This document shows positions 9,201-16,717 of a DNA stretch of 31,382 bases, one piece after another. Source of the stretch: PGYU01 sp964637845 (lineage in GTDB: Bacteria; Bacteroidota; Ignavibacteria; Kapaibacteriales; UBA2268). Position numbers and translations under genes: made by a program. Within the stretch, counting starts at the first letter, position 1; each line of letters starts with the position of its first letter. The notes under the pieces were generated by a model that was not told where the DNA came from, made no database searches, and saw only the letters and a program-made list of their open reading frames with translations. The stretch covers positions 1 to 31,382 of the forward strand of contig CAZWXI010000023.1 in the NCBI GenBank assembly GCA_964637845.1. The letters are read 5' to 3'.

Positions 9201-11021
9201 AAAAGGACTTCTCAGAGTAAACTGAGCAACTTGTTTCCAACCGAATGGACCTTTGCCACTGGAATAATCACCGCCCGGCGGCACAGCGTGAAGGGAGAAT
9301 GTATCAAGGTTTGTTCTACGAGCGCGGTAAATTCTATAACCCATGAAATCGAGACCTTTTTCGTAAATATCAACAGAATTTTCAGATGTGGCGTCCCATT
9401 GAATTTTTACTGCGTGGTTTAGTCCTTGCCAATTAGTAATAATTGCTCTATCGGGAGGAGTTGGGGCCCGGAAGTTATTATCGTAAACTTCTTGGGCAAA
9501 ACGATTCTTTCTTTCGAGTTCGCTCATATCGTCACAATCACCATCGGCTTCTTCGCCTTTTGCGGTACTAGCGAGAATTATACCCACAACAACGCGAGCT
9601 GTATCTCCGGGTTGCATATGGAATGGCCCCGTTGCCATTAAGAAACGTTTATCACCGGGACCGTCATCGCCATCTCTTTGTCCCGTTTCCATGAATTGAT
9701 ATCTGTCGTCATCTTCTTTACGGTCATCGTCGATGGGCCAGTTTCTGAATGTAACGAGACCGAGTTGTTCCTCATTTGCGAAAACTTTTTTATCCTTTCT
9801 GATAAATTGAGGAGGCGTAGGCCCATGTTTTTCCGGGTCATACTGATTAGGACCAACGGGAATGTAAATTGTATCTATACGAATCACATTACCAACAGTA
9901 TCACGGATTTCGTTGAAGATTGTATCTTTAATTACAACAACTGCTGGGGATTCCAAAAAATCGAAACCGAGATAGCCAAATCCGTGCCCGGCTTCACCTC
10001 TATCGGTATTAGTCCACTGGACAGCTAAGTTAAGTGATTCATCGCAATCGTAGTACTTAGTTCTGTCGTTACCTGCACCTAAAGTTGTTGCGGGAGCACG
10101 AGCTATATCAACGTCCATAACGGGAGCAAGCCAGCAATCCCAAAGTGTGTCTTTTGAATAATTGGTTACTTCGTACTTTAAGAAAATAAAGTCTTTGTAA
10201 TCGCCAAAGCCCCAAGAATATATCATTTGGTCAATCTGAAGGCGTAATGGATACCCACGTTCGCGACGAGAAGCAACACCGCCTTCGTATCTATTGAGGT
10301 CTGTATCTTTGTAAGTTGCAAAAATATCTTCACTTGAGATAAATGCAGGTCCGCGGCTGTGAATTATTGTATTTCTCAATTCAGTTTGCGGAATAAAATA
10401 ACCAAAATAGCGATTAGATTTTAATGTATCAGCTTCATCAGTTGATGCATCCCAAATGGGCCAATTAAATTCATGGTCGGGGTTAATTGGCTCACCGGTG
10501 CTCGGTATGAAATCGGTTGAGAAATAAGTACGATAACGGTTTATATTTGTTGGGTCAACGTTATCAATGTTCGGAAATTCTGTACTATTCGGTCCGCCGT
10601 AGTTAATTCGCCCCGGAACGTACCATCCTCGACCTGAGTTTGGGTTATAAGTAATCGAAACATATTTTGTCCTTATAGAATCCGTTGGATTTTTATATTT
10701 CTGCGCACCAATCCAAAGACCACCCGCAAATATATATTGATTTAAAGAGCCGCGGGGCCAATAGCCACCACCAAGGCTACGAGCAACGTCGAATCCGAAT
10801 ATACCGTAGTTGGTAGTAAAGAATTCAAGGTTACTGATTGTGTTCTTCTGCAAATCGTAAACATTTGTATATTTACGATTCTGAAGAACTTCCATATCAT
10901 TTTCTTTTCCGGTGCCGTCAGTGCTTGATTTTATGGTCGCCGCTAAACCGAAGTTCGAACTCGCAAAAATCAGGACAAGCAAGGATAAGAAAAATTTCCT
11001 CGTTTTTGAATTTATCATCAT
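6234..11021 (-). CDS. Giant exported protein (about 1600 aa) with Ig-like C-terminal domain, probable T9SS cargo
   Basis: A very long exported protein. AGAGG overlaps just upstream of tandem ATG codons at 11021 and 11018, giving MMINSKTRKFFLSLLVLIFASS plus a processing site near GLA-AT; the frame extends to 11051 without better signals. Near the N terminus it has IFGFDVARSLGGGYWPRGS followed by YIFAGGLWIGAQ, a pattern I associate with large Ignavibacteria-type surface proteins. A fibronectin-III-like stretch lies around PTPPDRAIITNWQG to FMGYRIYRARR. DDNRDGYIMPD (8316-8348) resembles a dockerin/EF-hand calcium loop. The last ~110 residues (KVVPNPYFLS, CTIKIYTVAGDLVRTLEHD, HVWDLLS, IKEFSVVV) form a FlgD/T9SS-CTD-like Ig fold, extended by a few residues. 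No enzyme motif was recognised. It lies between the TonB-dependent receptor (41-base gap) and the PorV-like gene. Confidence 0.82.
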   Translation of the reverse strand: MMINSKTRKFFLSLLVLIFASSNFGLAATIKSSTDGTGKENDMEVLQNRKYTNVYDLQKNTISNLEFFTTNYGIFGFDVARSLGGGYWPRGSLNQYIFAGGLWIGAQKYKNPTDSIRTKYVSITYNPNSGRGWYVPGRINYGGPNSTEFPNIDNVDPTNINRYRTYFSTDFIPSTGEPINPDHEFNWPIWDASTDEADTLKSNRYFGYFIPQTELRNTIIHSRGPAFISSEDIFATYKDTDLNRYEGGVASRRERGYPLRLQIDQMIYSWGFGDYKDFIFLKYEVTNYSKDTLWDCWLAPVMDVDIARAPATTLGAGNDRTKYYDCDESLNLAVQWTNTDRGEAGHGFGYLGFDFLESPAVVVIKDTIFNEIRDTVGNVIRIDTIYIPVGPNQYDPEKHGPTPPQFIRKDKKVFANEEQLGLVTFRNWPIDDDRKEDDDRYQFMETGQRDGDDGPGDKRFLMATGPFHMQPGDTARVVVGIILASTAKGEEADGDCDDMSELERKNRFAQEVYDNNFRAPTPPDRAIITNWQGLNHAVKIQWDATSENSVDIYEKGLDFMGYRIYRARRTNLDTFSLHAVPPGGDYSSGKGPFGWKQVAQFTLRSPFNKSEHRGGTNPNDFGMPLIDDLRIVGPYTDAAGNVIDSMAIRVMRVGNGILLLSDRLASASNGGSIAPVLGLLDTSAFRDPWGKYWAKVIARDPGIGFDVTGQLFRNTPQGPALLTYNPRFRNELFDDIFVGVAYLNRALVKYNPLFFQLSTFSKTREEIDSVFKLFPDGVVGKWRRVWDEKARDSVIQRLTTDEIWVQNSIRLGNVNGNIVRLIDIWVPRAVGNIMNDSNHVRMVSEMLYEYIQNGLVNVDFPEFESKEEVRKDVISPYMAMITNDRTFFDTGDDNRDGYIMPDPDPTKTEKLINNVDYYYRVLAFDEGDYQQPTPMKLNTSAPGLSNMMKTFPIAAPAGDYPSIQIVHVDSNLVGGLYNFRFFAVDNDRLIQKFEDDELHLKFEPYWFLSSFPFNLNNPNARTNFGLYRSLVTLSSKNTGDTLWRGLISYESQACDLSFYEFFTENAASYILADTLVYDPVNNTYIDFGLDSARGIRTRTGRFSSGDFTYPDYCYTDNWAQSAYGILGFSFDFTIRQYAGIYRPDEESLTSVYGPGVTANTPVNFMTDYNIKGITREYKPHLAIVQRTMPVSVNYNFHNVEYGSFNNGPGVYEVEFLPGGTHTAQLAWGKGANNNTFNIEYLNIRVRNITEAKRPETGKDSVFIKFPTEMPHLNIEPVTKITKFAENYTGLSRPDYIDIWGHDILYPNPANLAYMGRSTNEFIGKYNIHAYGWISNDTLRRDLASGWGFPNYFVRPVSGILSGNVESFSGLPQQSDNGLGRYYKSVVSVNGTDTLDFTHIINIGGVQFAIDFANKGVKYPGKEPWKRKSPQEYNIWSASDFKAGDKIYLRTYGGALGLPFPGATVIAKVSKSAPPNEQYTDNQLDQIKVVPNPYFLSHEGVKSPYDSKIYFTKLPKRCTIKIYTVAGDLVRTLEHDEYNNAGDVNRSAVHVWDLLSSNRQRVQSQTFLAVITTPNGAQTIKEFSVVVGGFRIIEQN

Positions 11022-11062
11022 TACCTCTGATTGAATATTAATAATTTTCATTGTTATTTTAA

Positions 11063-14000
11063 TTAGAACCTAAATCTTATGCCCATATAAATTGTACGCG
11101 GTATCTGGAAATTACCTCTGAATGCAATAACGGTAGCTACATATCTAAAGTAGCTTTCGTAAGTTTCGGCTTGAGTAACAATACCATTGCCGTCAAAATC
11201 CGCAACAGCATTGTACCTTCTGTTACCATAAAAGTCGTATTGAACTGATGCATAACTGTCTGGGTTAGCAATATCGGCATCTTTATAATAAGCGACATTT
11301 GCGAAGTCGCCTACTTGGCGGTCGAAAGTTCTACCGTCATCAATCGGGTCACCGGTTGCTGAGTAAACACCGAGAGCTTGTGAAAGATTCAACAAGTTAT
11401 AAATATCGGCAAAGAATTCGATTTCAGAGTTACCGGCTCCATCGCCAAAAATATCGCTCATTTTGAAGGATTTAGAAATGCGAGCATCCATTAACCAACG
11501 TGAGGGTTGTCTTTCGGAGTTTCTTTCAGCTATTGCATTGCCTGCTCTATCAGTTCGTGTATAAGGGGTTCCGGTACGCCATATGCTTGTTAATGTCAAA
11601 CGTGTGTTTTCAAGTAATTTTATGCCACCGATTGAAGGACCTTGGTCATTCAACCAAAAGAAATTGACATTCGATTTAATATTGTGTCTAATGTCTTGAG
11701 GCATAGGATATTCAGACATCGGGAAAGCAATTTGGTCTGTATATGGGTCAAGTACAGTACCGTAATTTGATTCAGGGTTTGGTGACGTTCCCGTCACCCA
11801 AGCTAATGCATAATTTATGTCAAAAGAGAAATTATTTCTTGCTCTTCTCTCTAATCCGAATTCTAAGCCGCGAGAGGTTCCATAGTCAGAAACTGTATAC
11901 TGGAAATACGGGTCGGGAACAGCATTGACACGCATCACCCCAAGTTTATTGTAGATATCTTTGTAATAAACAGTTGTTGTTAAAGCAAAATCATCGGAAA
12001 GCTGTTGACTATACGCAACTTCGTATTGATTTGTTCTTTGTGCTTCCATATTAGGGTCGCCGATAATTGAAGCACCACGTAAAACGTCAACAGCAAAGTT
12101 GTCGTACATATATTGAAGATTAGGCATTTGGAAATACATTCCGTATGATAATCTTAAATAGGACATGTCGGTTATCGGATAGGCAATATTCACGCGTGGA
12201 CTTAATTGTACTTTAGCAGAAGCTCTCGTAAATCCGGTATCGGATTTTATTGAAATCCAACTTGAAGATGGAATACGTGCATCTGAATTGGGATTAAAAT
12301 AATCTAAACGTAAACCTGCACTGATTTTAATTCCTTTATATGACATTTGATCTTCGATGAAGATGCCAAATTTTGTTGGTTTGACAGGCCTATTAGTTTT
12401 TTGTTTTACTTTCTCGTCATCAGCATAAAGGTTTCCGCCCCATCTGCCGTCTGTATAAACATCAAAAAACGGATTACCGTCGTAAGGAAAACTATTGGTA
12501 TGTCGATGCAATTCATAAAGATACATCTCAAAACCTGTTTTCAAATTATGGTCGAATTGACCTGTTTTAAAAACATTAGTATAACTACCACTGAATGTCC
12601 ACCAGTTACCATCGCGGAAACTAAATGCTCCGCCCCCCGAAGTAAGAAATAAATGAGTTAATCCATATGGATTATTAATTCCAGATGCGTTAGCTTGTCC
12701 TTCGTAATATCCTGATAACGGATTTCTTTGGGGTAAGTCAGCTCTGAGAAATCCATCGCGAGTAAATCCCAACGCTGATAAAAATGTGTAATGGTCAACT
12801 ATTTTATCTTGACCCGGTACAAGCCTATTATTCTCGATTTTATAATCATCAGTAGGTTGCCACATTTCAAATCCGGAAAAGAATCCCGGGTCTTTCCAAC
12901 CTATACGCCTTGAACTTGCATCATTGTTAGATGTATTACCAATCCGTATTTCGTAAAAACTGTTTGGCGTTACTGTATGATTTATTAATATATTGAACCC
13001 ATTAACAAATTGGTCTAAAACGTTTTGACGTGAGATTCTTTCAGGAATACCGTTTGTTACGGGTGAACCATCAGCATTTTTGCGTAAAACGAATGTGCCA
13101 TCCGCGGTTTTGTCATAAACATGACCTTCTTCATTGGCGTACATCCAAGCCCAACTTGAAAATTCAAAACTTGAAACACCATAATTACCGCTTATTTGTA
13201 ATGTGATGTCGTTTGCCAAAGTAAAACGTATATTAGCATGTACATTTCGAACCCATGATTGATTATCGGGACGTTGACCTATATTGTTGCCCCACGGGTC
13301 CATAATTTTATAAGTATTGTTCCTATGATTTTCGTGAAAGTATTTTCCAGTTATATAAAATGTAGCATTTTTTAAAACATCGAAGTCATTCAATAAAGGT
13401 ATTGGACCGCCGACACCGAAATCAAATGTATGCTCAAGACTACCTTGCCATTTAGCTCCTTCACCTGCCTCGACTGCTTTGAGCCGTGTACCTTCGCGTA
13501 TTACTTGTAAACCTGTCGGTTGACTACCGAATAGAGCCGGCACATCAGTCCGCCATACAATATGCCCATCATATCTGTCACTTTTACCTCTCCGAACAAC
13601 CGAATTCACGACTCCCGATGAAATATCACCGTATTCAGCCGAGAAGCCACCTGTAATGACCTGAACTTCCTCAGTAGCATAATTTGATACCATCGGATAA
13701 TATTCGGAGCCGGAAACACCGAAACCACCTGTAAATTGATTACCTACATCTATGCCGTCAACCCTAATTTGTGTCTCGGAAGTTCTGCCACCCCTTATTA
13801 TGAAACCACCTCCACTTTGCAATACACCTTGACTCATAGCAATAACACCTGATAAGCCTTCACGTGCAACATTTTGAATGTCATCGCCCGACATAATTTT
13901 CTTAGTACCTTGGTCATCGGCTCTGACCATTCTTTGTGCAGTAACAGTAAGTGTTTCAGTCGTCACACCGCCTTTTTCCTCTCGTAGTACTACATCAACC

Positions 14001-14290
14001 GTGGTAGTTTTATCTGCGGAAATCCTCACGACCTTTCTAACAGTAGTCTTACCGACAAAGGTAAAACGAACCGTATATTCAGCCGCATCAATATTGACGA
14101 TAACAAAGCTACCGTCATTCTCACGCACTACTGTACCTTTGGCAGTTCCTTCCAAAAATACGGTAGCGCCTCGTAATCCATTACCCTCTTCGTCAACTAC
14201 TTTACCCCTCAAGATGCCATAAATACTGGCATATGAAGCCGCAGGCAAAATCAGCAGACCTAAGAAAATAAGTAAAAATACTTTACGCAT
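11063..14290 (-). CDS. TonB-dependent receptor with carboxypeptidase-regulatory-like N-domain
   Basis: A 1075-aa outer-membrane receptor or transporter. The start at 14290 has AAGGAG 8 bases upstream and opens the signal peptide MRKVFLLIFLGLLILPAASYA. Residues about 25-103 are a CarbopepD-regulatory-like domain (GILRGKVVDEEGNGLRGATV, then DGSFVIVNIDAAEYTVRF). The plug follows at about 115-235 (IMSGDDIQNVAREGLSGVI, GFIIRGGRTSETQIRVDGID, ITGGFSAEYGDISSGVVN), then a 22-strand-type barrel ending YMGIRFRF with terminal Phe. There is no STN signalling domain, so classical FecA-type signalling is not supported. DFDGNGIVTQAE (residues 1031-1042, bases 11165-11200) is a canonical EF-hand loop placed just before the last strands. 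The substrate is unknown; neighbours suggest a link to surface-protein export. Confidence 0.92.
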   Translation of the reverse strand: MRKVFLLIFLGLLILPAASYASIYGILRGKVVDEEGNGLRGATVFLEGTAKGTVVRENDGSFVIVNIDAAEYTVRFTFVGKTTVRKVVRISADKTTTVDVVLREEKGGVTTETLTVTAQRMVRADDQGTKKIMSGDDIQNVAREGLSGVIAMSQGVLQSGGGFIIRGGRTSETQIRVDGIDVGNQFTGGFGVSGSEYYPMVSNYATEEVQVITGGFSAEYGDISSGVVNSVVRRGKSDRYDGHIVWRTDVPALFGSQPTGLQVIREGTRLKAVEAGEGAKWQGSLEHTFDFGVGGPIPLLNDFDVLKNATFYITGKYFHENHRNNTYKIMDPWGNNIGQRPDNQSWVRNVHANIRFTLANDITLQISGNYGVSSFEFSSWAWMYANEEGHVYDKTADGTFVLRKNADGSPVTNGIPERISRQNVLDQFVNGFNILINHTVTPNSFYEIRIGNTSNNDASSRRIGWKDPGFFSGFEMWQPTDDYKIENNRLVPGQDKIVDHYTFLSALGFTRDGFLRADLPQRNPLSGYYEGQANASGINNPYGLTHLFLTSGGGAFSFRDGNWWTFSGSYTNVFKTGQFDHNLKTGFEMYLYELHRHTNSFPYDGNPFFDVYTDGRWGGNLYADDEKVKQKTNRPVKPTKFGIFIEDQMSYKGIKISAGLRLDYFNPNSDARIPSSSWISIKSDTGFTRASAKVQLSPRVNIAYPITDMSYLRLSYGMYFQMPNLQYMYDNFAVDVLRGASIIGDPNMEAQRTNQYEVAYSQQLSDDFALTTTVYYKDIYNKLGVMRVNAVPDPYFQYTVSDYGTSRGLEFGLERRARNNFSFDINYALAWVTGTSPNPESNYGTVLDPYTDQIAFPMSEYPMPQDIRHNIKSNVNFFWLNDQGPSIGGIKLLENTRLTLTSIWRTGTPYTRTDRAGNAIAERNSERQPSRWLMDARISKSFKMSDIFGDGAGNSEIEFFADIYNLLNLSQALGVYSATGDPIDDGRTFDRQVGDFANVAYYKDADIANPDSYASVQYDFYGNRRYNAVADFDGNGIVTQAETYESYFRYVATVIAFRGNFQIPRTIYMGIRFRF

Positions 14291-14544
14291 AATACATCTC
14301 CTTAATTTAATAGGTAGAAATTTTTATTTTTTTAATCTGTATGTTAACATTTGTCATTTTTCGTCGTATTATTGTATAGTAGAGCTACTGCAAGGTTTTT
14401 TATTCAATTGGCATGATTTTTGGGTCTTTCAACTTGTAGCAACTTAACCTATACATTTCCTATTAATTATTTCTAAATTGTAAATTAACACAATACCTAA
14501 ATTATTAAAAAATTACGTTTTTTCAAAGAATAATCGTATTCTGT
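14291..14544 (-). promoter_or_regulatory. 254-base gap: probable promoter region of the TonB-dependent receptor
   Basis: The longest gap in the window. It holds no ORF that looks real. At 14527-14542 a 6-bp AT-rich hairpin (AGAATA/TATTCT, 4-base loop) lies right after the stop of the anti-sigma-like gene and could help end transcription. A 12-base near-palindrome AGTAGAGCTACT is at 14378-14389. The receptor's ribosome-binding site AAGGAG lies just upstream of 14290. I could not identify a convincing -33/-7 pair, so promoter placement is inferred only from gap size and gene orientation. Confidence 0.4.
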
Positions 14545-15927
14545 TTAAAACTTTAATCTAATTCCATAGACAAAAGAGGTGCTTGACCTAATTGCACGAC
14601 CATAAGTGGAATTTGGTAATTCATTGACAAACAATCTGCCCTCGGCACCAAGAGTTAGAGATAAATACTGGAATAAGTCATATTGAGCATAGAATCTACT
14701 GAATCCGAGCGGGCCTTCATTTGAGCCGCCTAATCCCAATCTTCCGTTCAACATAAAATCATTGGACTTAATGATTGCATAATCAATGACTGCGGTCACC
14801 CAATAAAACTGTCTTTGTGTTTCAATATATACCGGTAATACTAAAAATTCATCGTCATAACCAGTAGGTAATTGAACACTCGGTCCCTTTGATTGGTTAG
14901 TGTTGTTATGAAGTATTATGTTTTGTTTTCTGTCGTAATTAAACTCTGTTATTCCAAACTCAATTCCGACGCTTATTCTGTCAGTTGCCGTGTACGAAAT
15001 GCTTTGAGATATATTTAGCACAGAAGTATTATTGCTTGTGCTAAAGCCGTTACGAGCGAAATCATAGGCCATAAATGTGTGCAATTGCACTTCGGTTAAG
15101 TCTGCAAATGGCTCAGCCAAATAATTCATTGGCAAATTAGATGCAATATTAAAGCTTGCAGTTTGTCCGCTTAAATTATGATTAGGTGATAGTTGAGATT
15201 GCAGATTGACGTCCGGAACAAATTCTCGATTTGTTTTTACTGGCAACTGGTCCGATGCATAATCTGGTTGCGATTCAATAGTTTCACTTGAACGGACTAA
15301 TACCGATTCAGTTTCAACCTGCGCAGTGGTGAATATTTCGCTCTCGTTTATCGCAATGTAATCGTTAGCTATAGTTGGCGATGCAGATGCACTGCCTACT
15401 TTTCGAAAAGATTTACCTGAAAATGTTTGAGTTTCGGTGTTTTCCGTGATTATAATTGGAGGACCTTCGCTTGTAAATGCAATGTCGCGTGGATATTTTT
15501 GCTCAGTAATGTTGAATAAAACGGAGAACAACAAACCAATTAATATAACAGCCACCGCAGAATATCTATACCATGCGAAAGCAGGTTTGGGCGTATCAAT
15601 AACTGGCGGATTGTCGGCAAGAATGCGCATTAAAACTGCTGCTTCGGTATCACGTAAAAGTTTTTCGGGAACTTTAATAGATTCAGCATCTTCTTTTAAA
15701 GCGGCTGAAAGCATTTTCAGTTGAATTTTTTCTTCAGTTTTGCGAAGGAGTTTTTCGGGAGTTTTGATTGAAGCGGCATCTTGCTTAATTCTATGGTGTA
15801 AATCAACCGAAGCATCAAATTTAGCTTTAGAATAGGAATTATCTCTAATACCGTCACGCAATTTGACATCTTCTTGGGGTGTTAAGTCGCCGTCTATATA
15901 TTTCGATATTAAAACCTCAAGACTCAT
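14545..15927 (-). CDS. Anti-sigma-like membrane protein fused to a beta-barrel-like C-terminal domain
   Basis: A 460-aa protein whose ATG overlaps the end of the ECF sigma gene by 11 bases, so it is very probably translationally coupled and its regulator. Residues 1-20 (MSLEVLISKYIDGDLTPQED) look like the helical start of anti-sigma factors, without a zinc-binding HxxxCxxC. Residues 50-67 and 80-97 are a tandem 30-residue repeat (DAASIKTPEKLLRKTE and DAESIKVPEKLLRDTE). A single transmembrane helix spans about 117-140 (YSAVAVILIGLLFSVLFN). A Ser/Thr/Glu-rich linker runs to about 265. The last ~190 residues have alternating amphipathic strands and end FVYGIRLKF, like an outer-membrane barrel. 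An inner-membrane helix plus a barrel on one chain would bridge the periplasm. Function is inferred from context. Confidence 0.78.
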   Translation of the reverse strand: MSLEVLISKYIDGDLTPQEDVKLRDGIRDNSYSKAKFDASVDLHHRIKQDAASIKTPEKLLRKTEEKIQLKMLSAALKEDAESIKVPEKLLRDTEAAVLMRILADNPPVIDTPKPAFAWYRYSAVAVILIGLLFSVLFNITEQKYPRDIAFTSEGPPIIITENTETQTFSGKSFRKVGSASASPTIANDYIAINESEIFTTAQVETESVLVRSSETIESQPDYASDQLPVKTNREFVPDVNLQSQLSPNHNLSGQTASFNIASNLPMNYLAEPFADLTEVQLHTFMAYDFARNGFSTSNNTSVLNISQSISYTATDRISVGIEFGITEFNYDRKQNIILHNNTNQSKGPSVQLPTGYDDEFLVLPVYIETQRQFYWVTAVIDYAIIKSNDFMLNGRLGLGGSNEGPLGFSRFYAQYDLFQYLSLTLGAEGRLFVNELPNSTYGRAIRSSTSFVYGIRLKF

Positions 15928-16480
15928 TTATTTCCTTAATTAATGGTTGAAGTAGTTTCCTTAATAAAATTCGGGCACGATATACTCTGATTTTTGCAAG
16001 CGACAGCTCTATTTGCAGTATTTCAGCAATTTCCTGATAGGAGCAGTCTTCGTATTCACGAAGCAGTAATGCTTCCCTAAGTGGGATTGGTAAACTTTGT
16101 ATAGCTTTTTCGATGTAGTCTTTCAGCATAATGTCGGGAACATTTTCCTTCGAGACGGGGTGGAATGTTTCATCAAAATTATCGTGTTCTTTTTTAGATC
16201 TGAGATAGTTGTAGCATGTGTTACGGGCAATCGCAAATAGCCATGCCTGAAAATTGGTACCGTTGAATGTGGAGGCTCTTTCGTAAATTCTAATGAAGGT
16301 TTCTTGGAAAGCATCTTCGGCGAGCGGCTTTTCTCCCAGCATGCGCAGACAGTAGCGATATACTTTTTGGCTGTAAGCATGATAAAGCAGGTGAAAAGCT
16401 TCCGCACTGTTCTTTGTAAGATTGTGAGCGGCTTCATTGATTTCCTTTTCGCTTGCAATATTTTTTTTCTTAAACAACAT
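15917..16480 (-). CDS. ECF-type RNA polymerase sigma factor
   Basis: A 187-aa sigma-70 family member of extracytoplasmic-function size. Region 2 is at about residues 28-95 (LLYHAYSQKVYRYCLRMLG, EDAFQETFIRIYERA, FQAWLFAIARNTCYNYLRS). Region 4 is at about 128-180 (LPIPLREALLLREYEDCSYQ, then EIAEILQIELSLAKIRVYRA) and contains the helix-turn-helix that reads the -35 element. Regions 1.1 and 3 are absent, as expected. It is followed, with an 11-base overlap, by the anti-sigma-like/barrel protein. Its regulon cannot be read from sequence; the receptor and secreted-protein genes immediately downstream are the natural candidates. The start at 16480 has no strong Shine-Dalgarno sequence. Confidence 0.93.
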   Translation of the reverse strand: MLFKKKNIASEKEINEAAHNLTKNSAEAFHLLYHAYSQKVYRYCLRMLGEKPLAEDAFQETFIRIYERASTFNGTNFQAWLFAIARNTCYNYLRSKKEHDNFDETFHPVSKENVPDIMLKDYIEKAIQSLPIPLREALLLREYEDCSYQEIAEILQIELSLAKIRVYRARILLRKLLQPLIKEINES

Positions 16481-16654
16481 TTACATTTTACTGCCTATTC
16501 TTAATGTCTGAAACACAGCAATTGTCAAAAAAGTTACAGTTTTTCTGAAATTTCTTTAACAATCTTGTAATTTATTTTCTAATAAACATTATAACTGTTG
16601 GTTCCAAATAGATTTATTTCAAATTTACGACTTTTCATGGTCTCAAAAAAATTT

Positions 16655-16693
16655 TCAACAAATAAAAATGCCCGCTCCATGAATGTGCGGGCA
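16655..16693 (-). terminator. Rho-independent terminator after the superoxide dismutase gene
   Basis: A 7-bp stem TGCCCGC (16669-16675) pairs with GCGGGCA (16687-16693) across an 11-base loop. On the minus strand it is followed by TTTTTATTTG. It begins 24 bases after the dismutase stop and separates that gene from the sigma-factor gene. Confidence 0.8.
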
Positions 16694-16717
16694 GTGAGAA
16701 TGCAATGATAACAGAAG

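Noticed and set aside
14545..15927. FecR-type anti-sigma factor in a classical Fec-like cell-surface signalling set
   Set aside because: No FecR domain is seen, and the downstream TonB-dependent receptor lacks the N-terminal STN signalling domain; the barrel-like C terminus is a different architecture.
16620..16647. A TAAATTTG (-7-like) and TTTG (-33-like) pair on the minus strand upstream of the sigma-factor gene
   Set aside because: The spacing is only 16 bases, shorter than the usual Bacteroidota range, and such AT-rich matches are expected by chance here.
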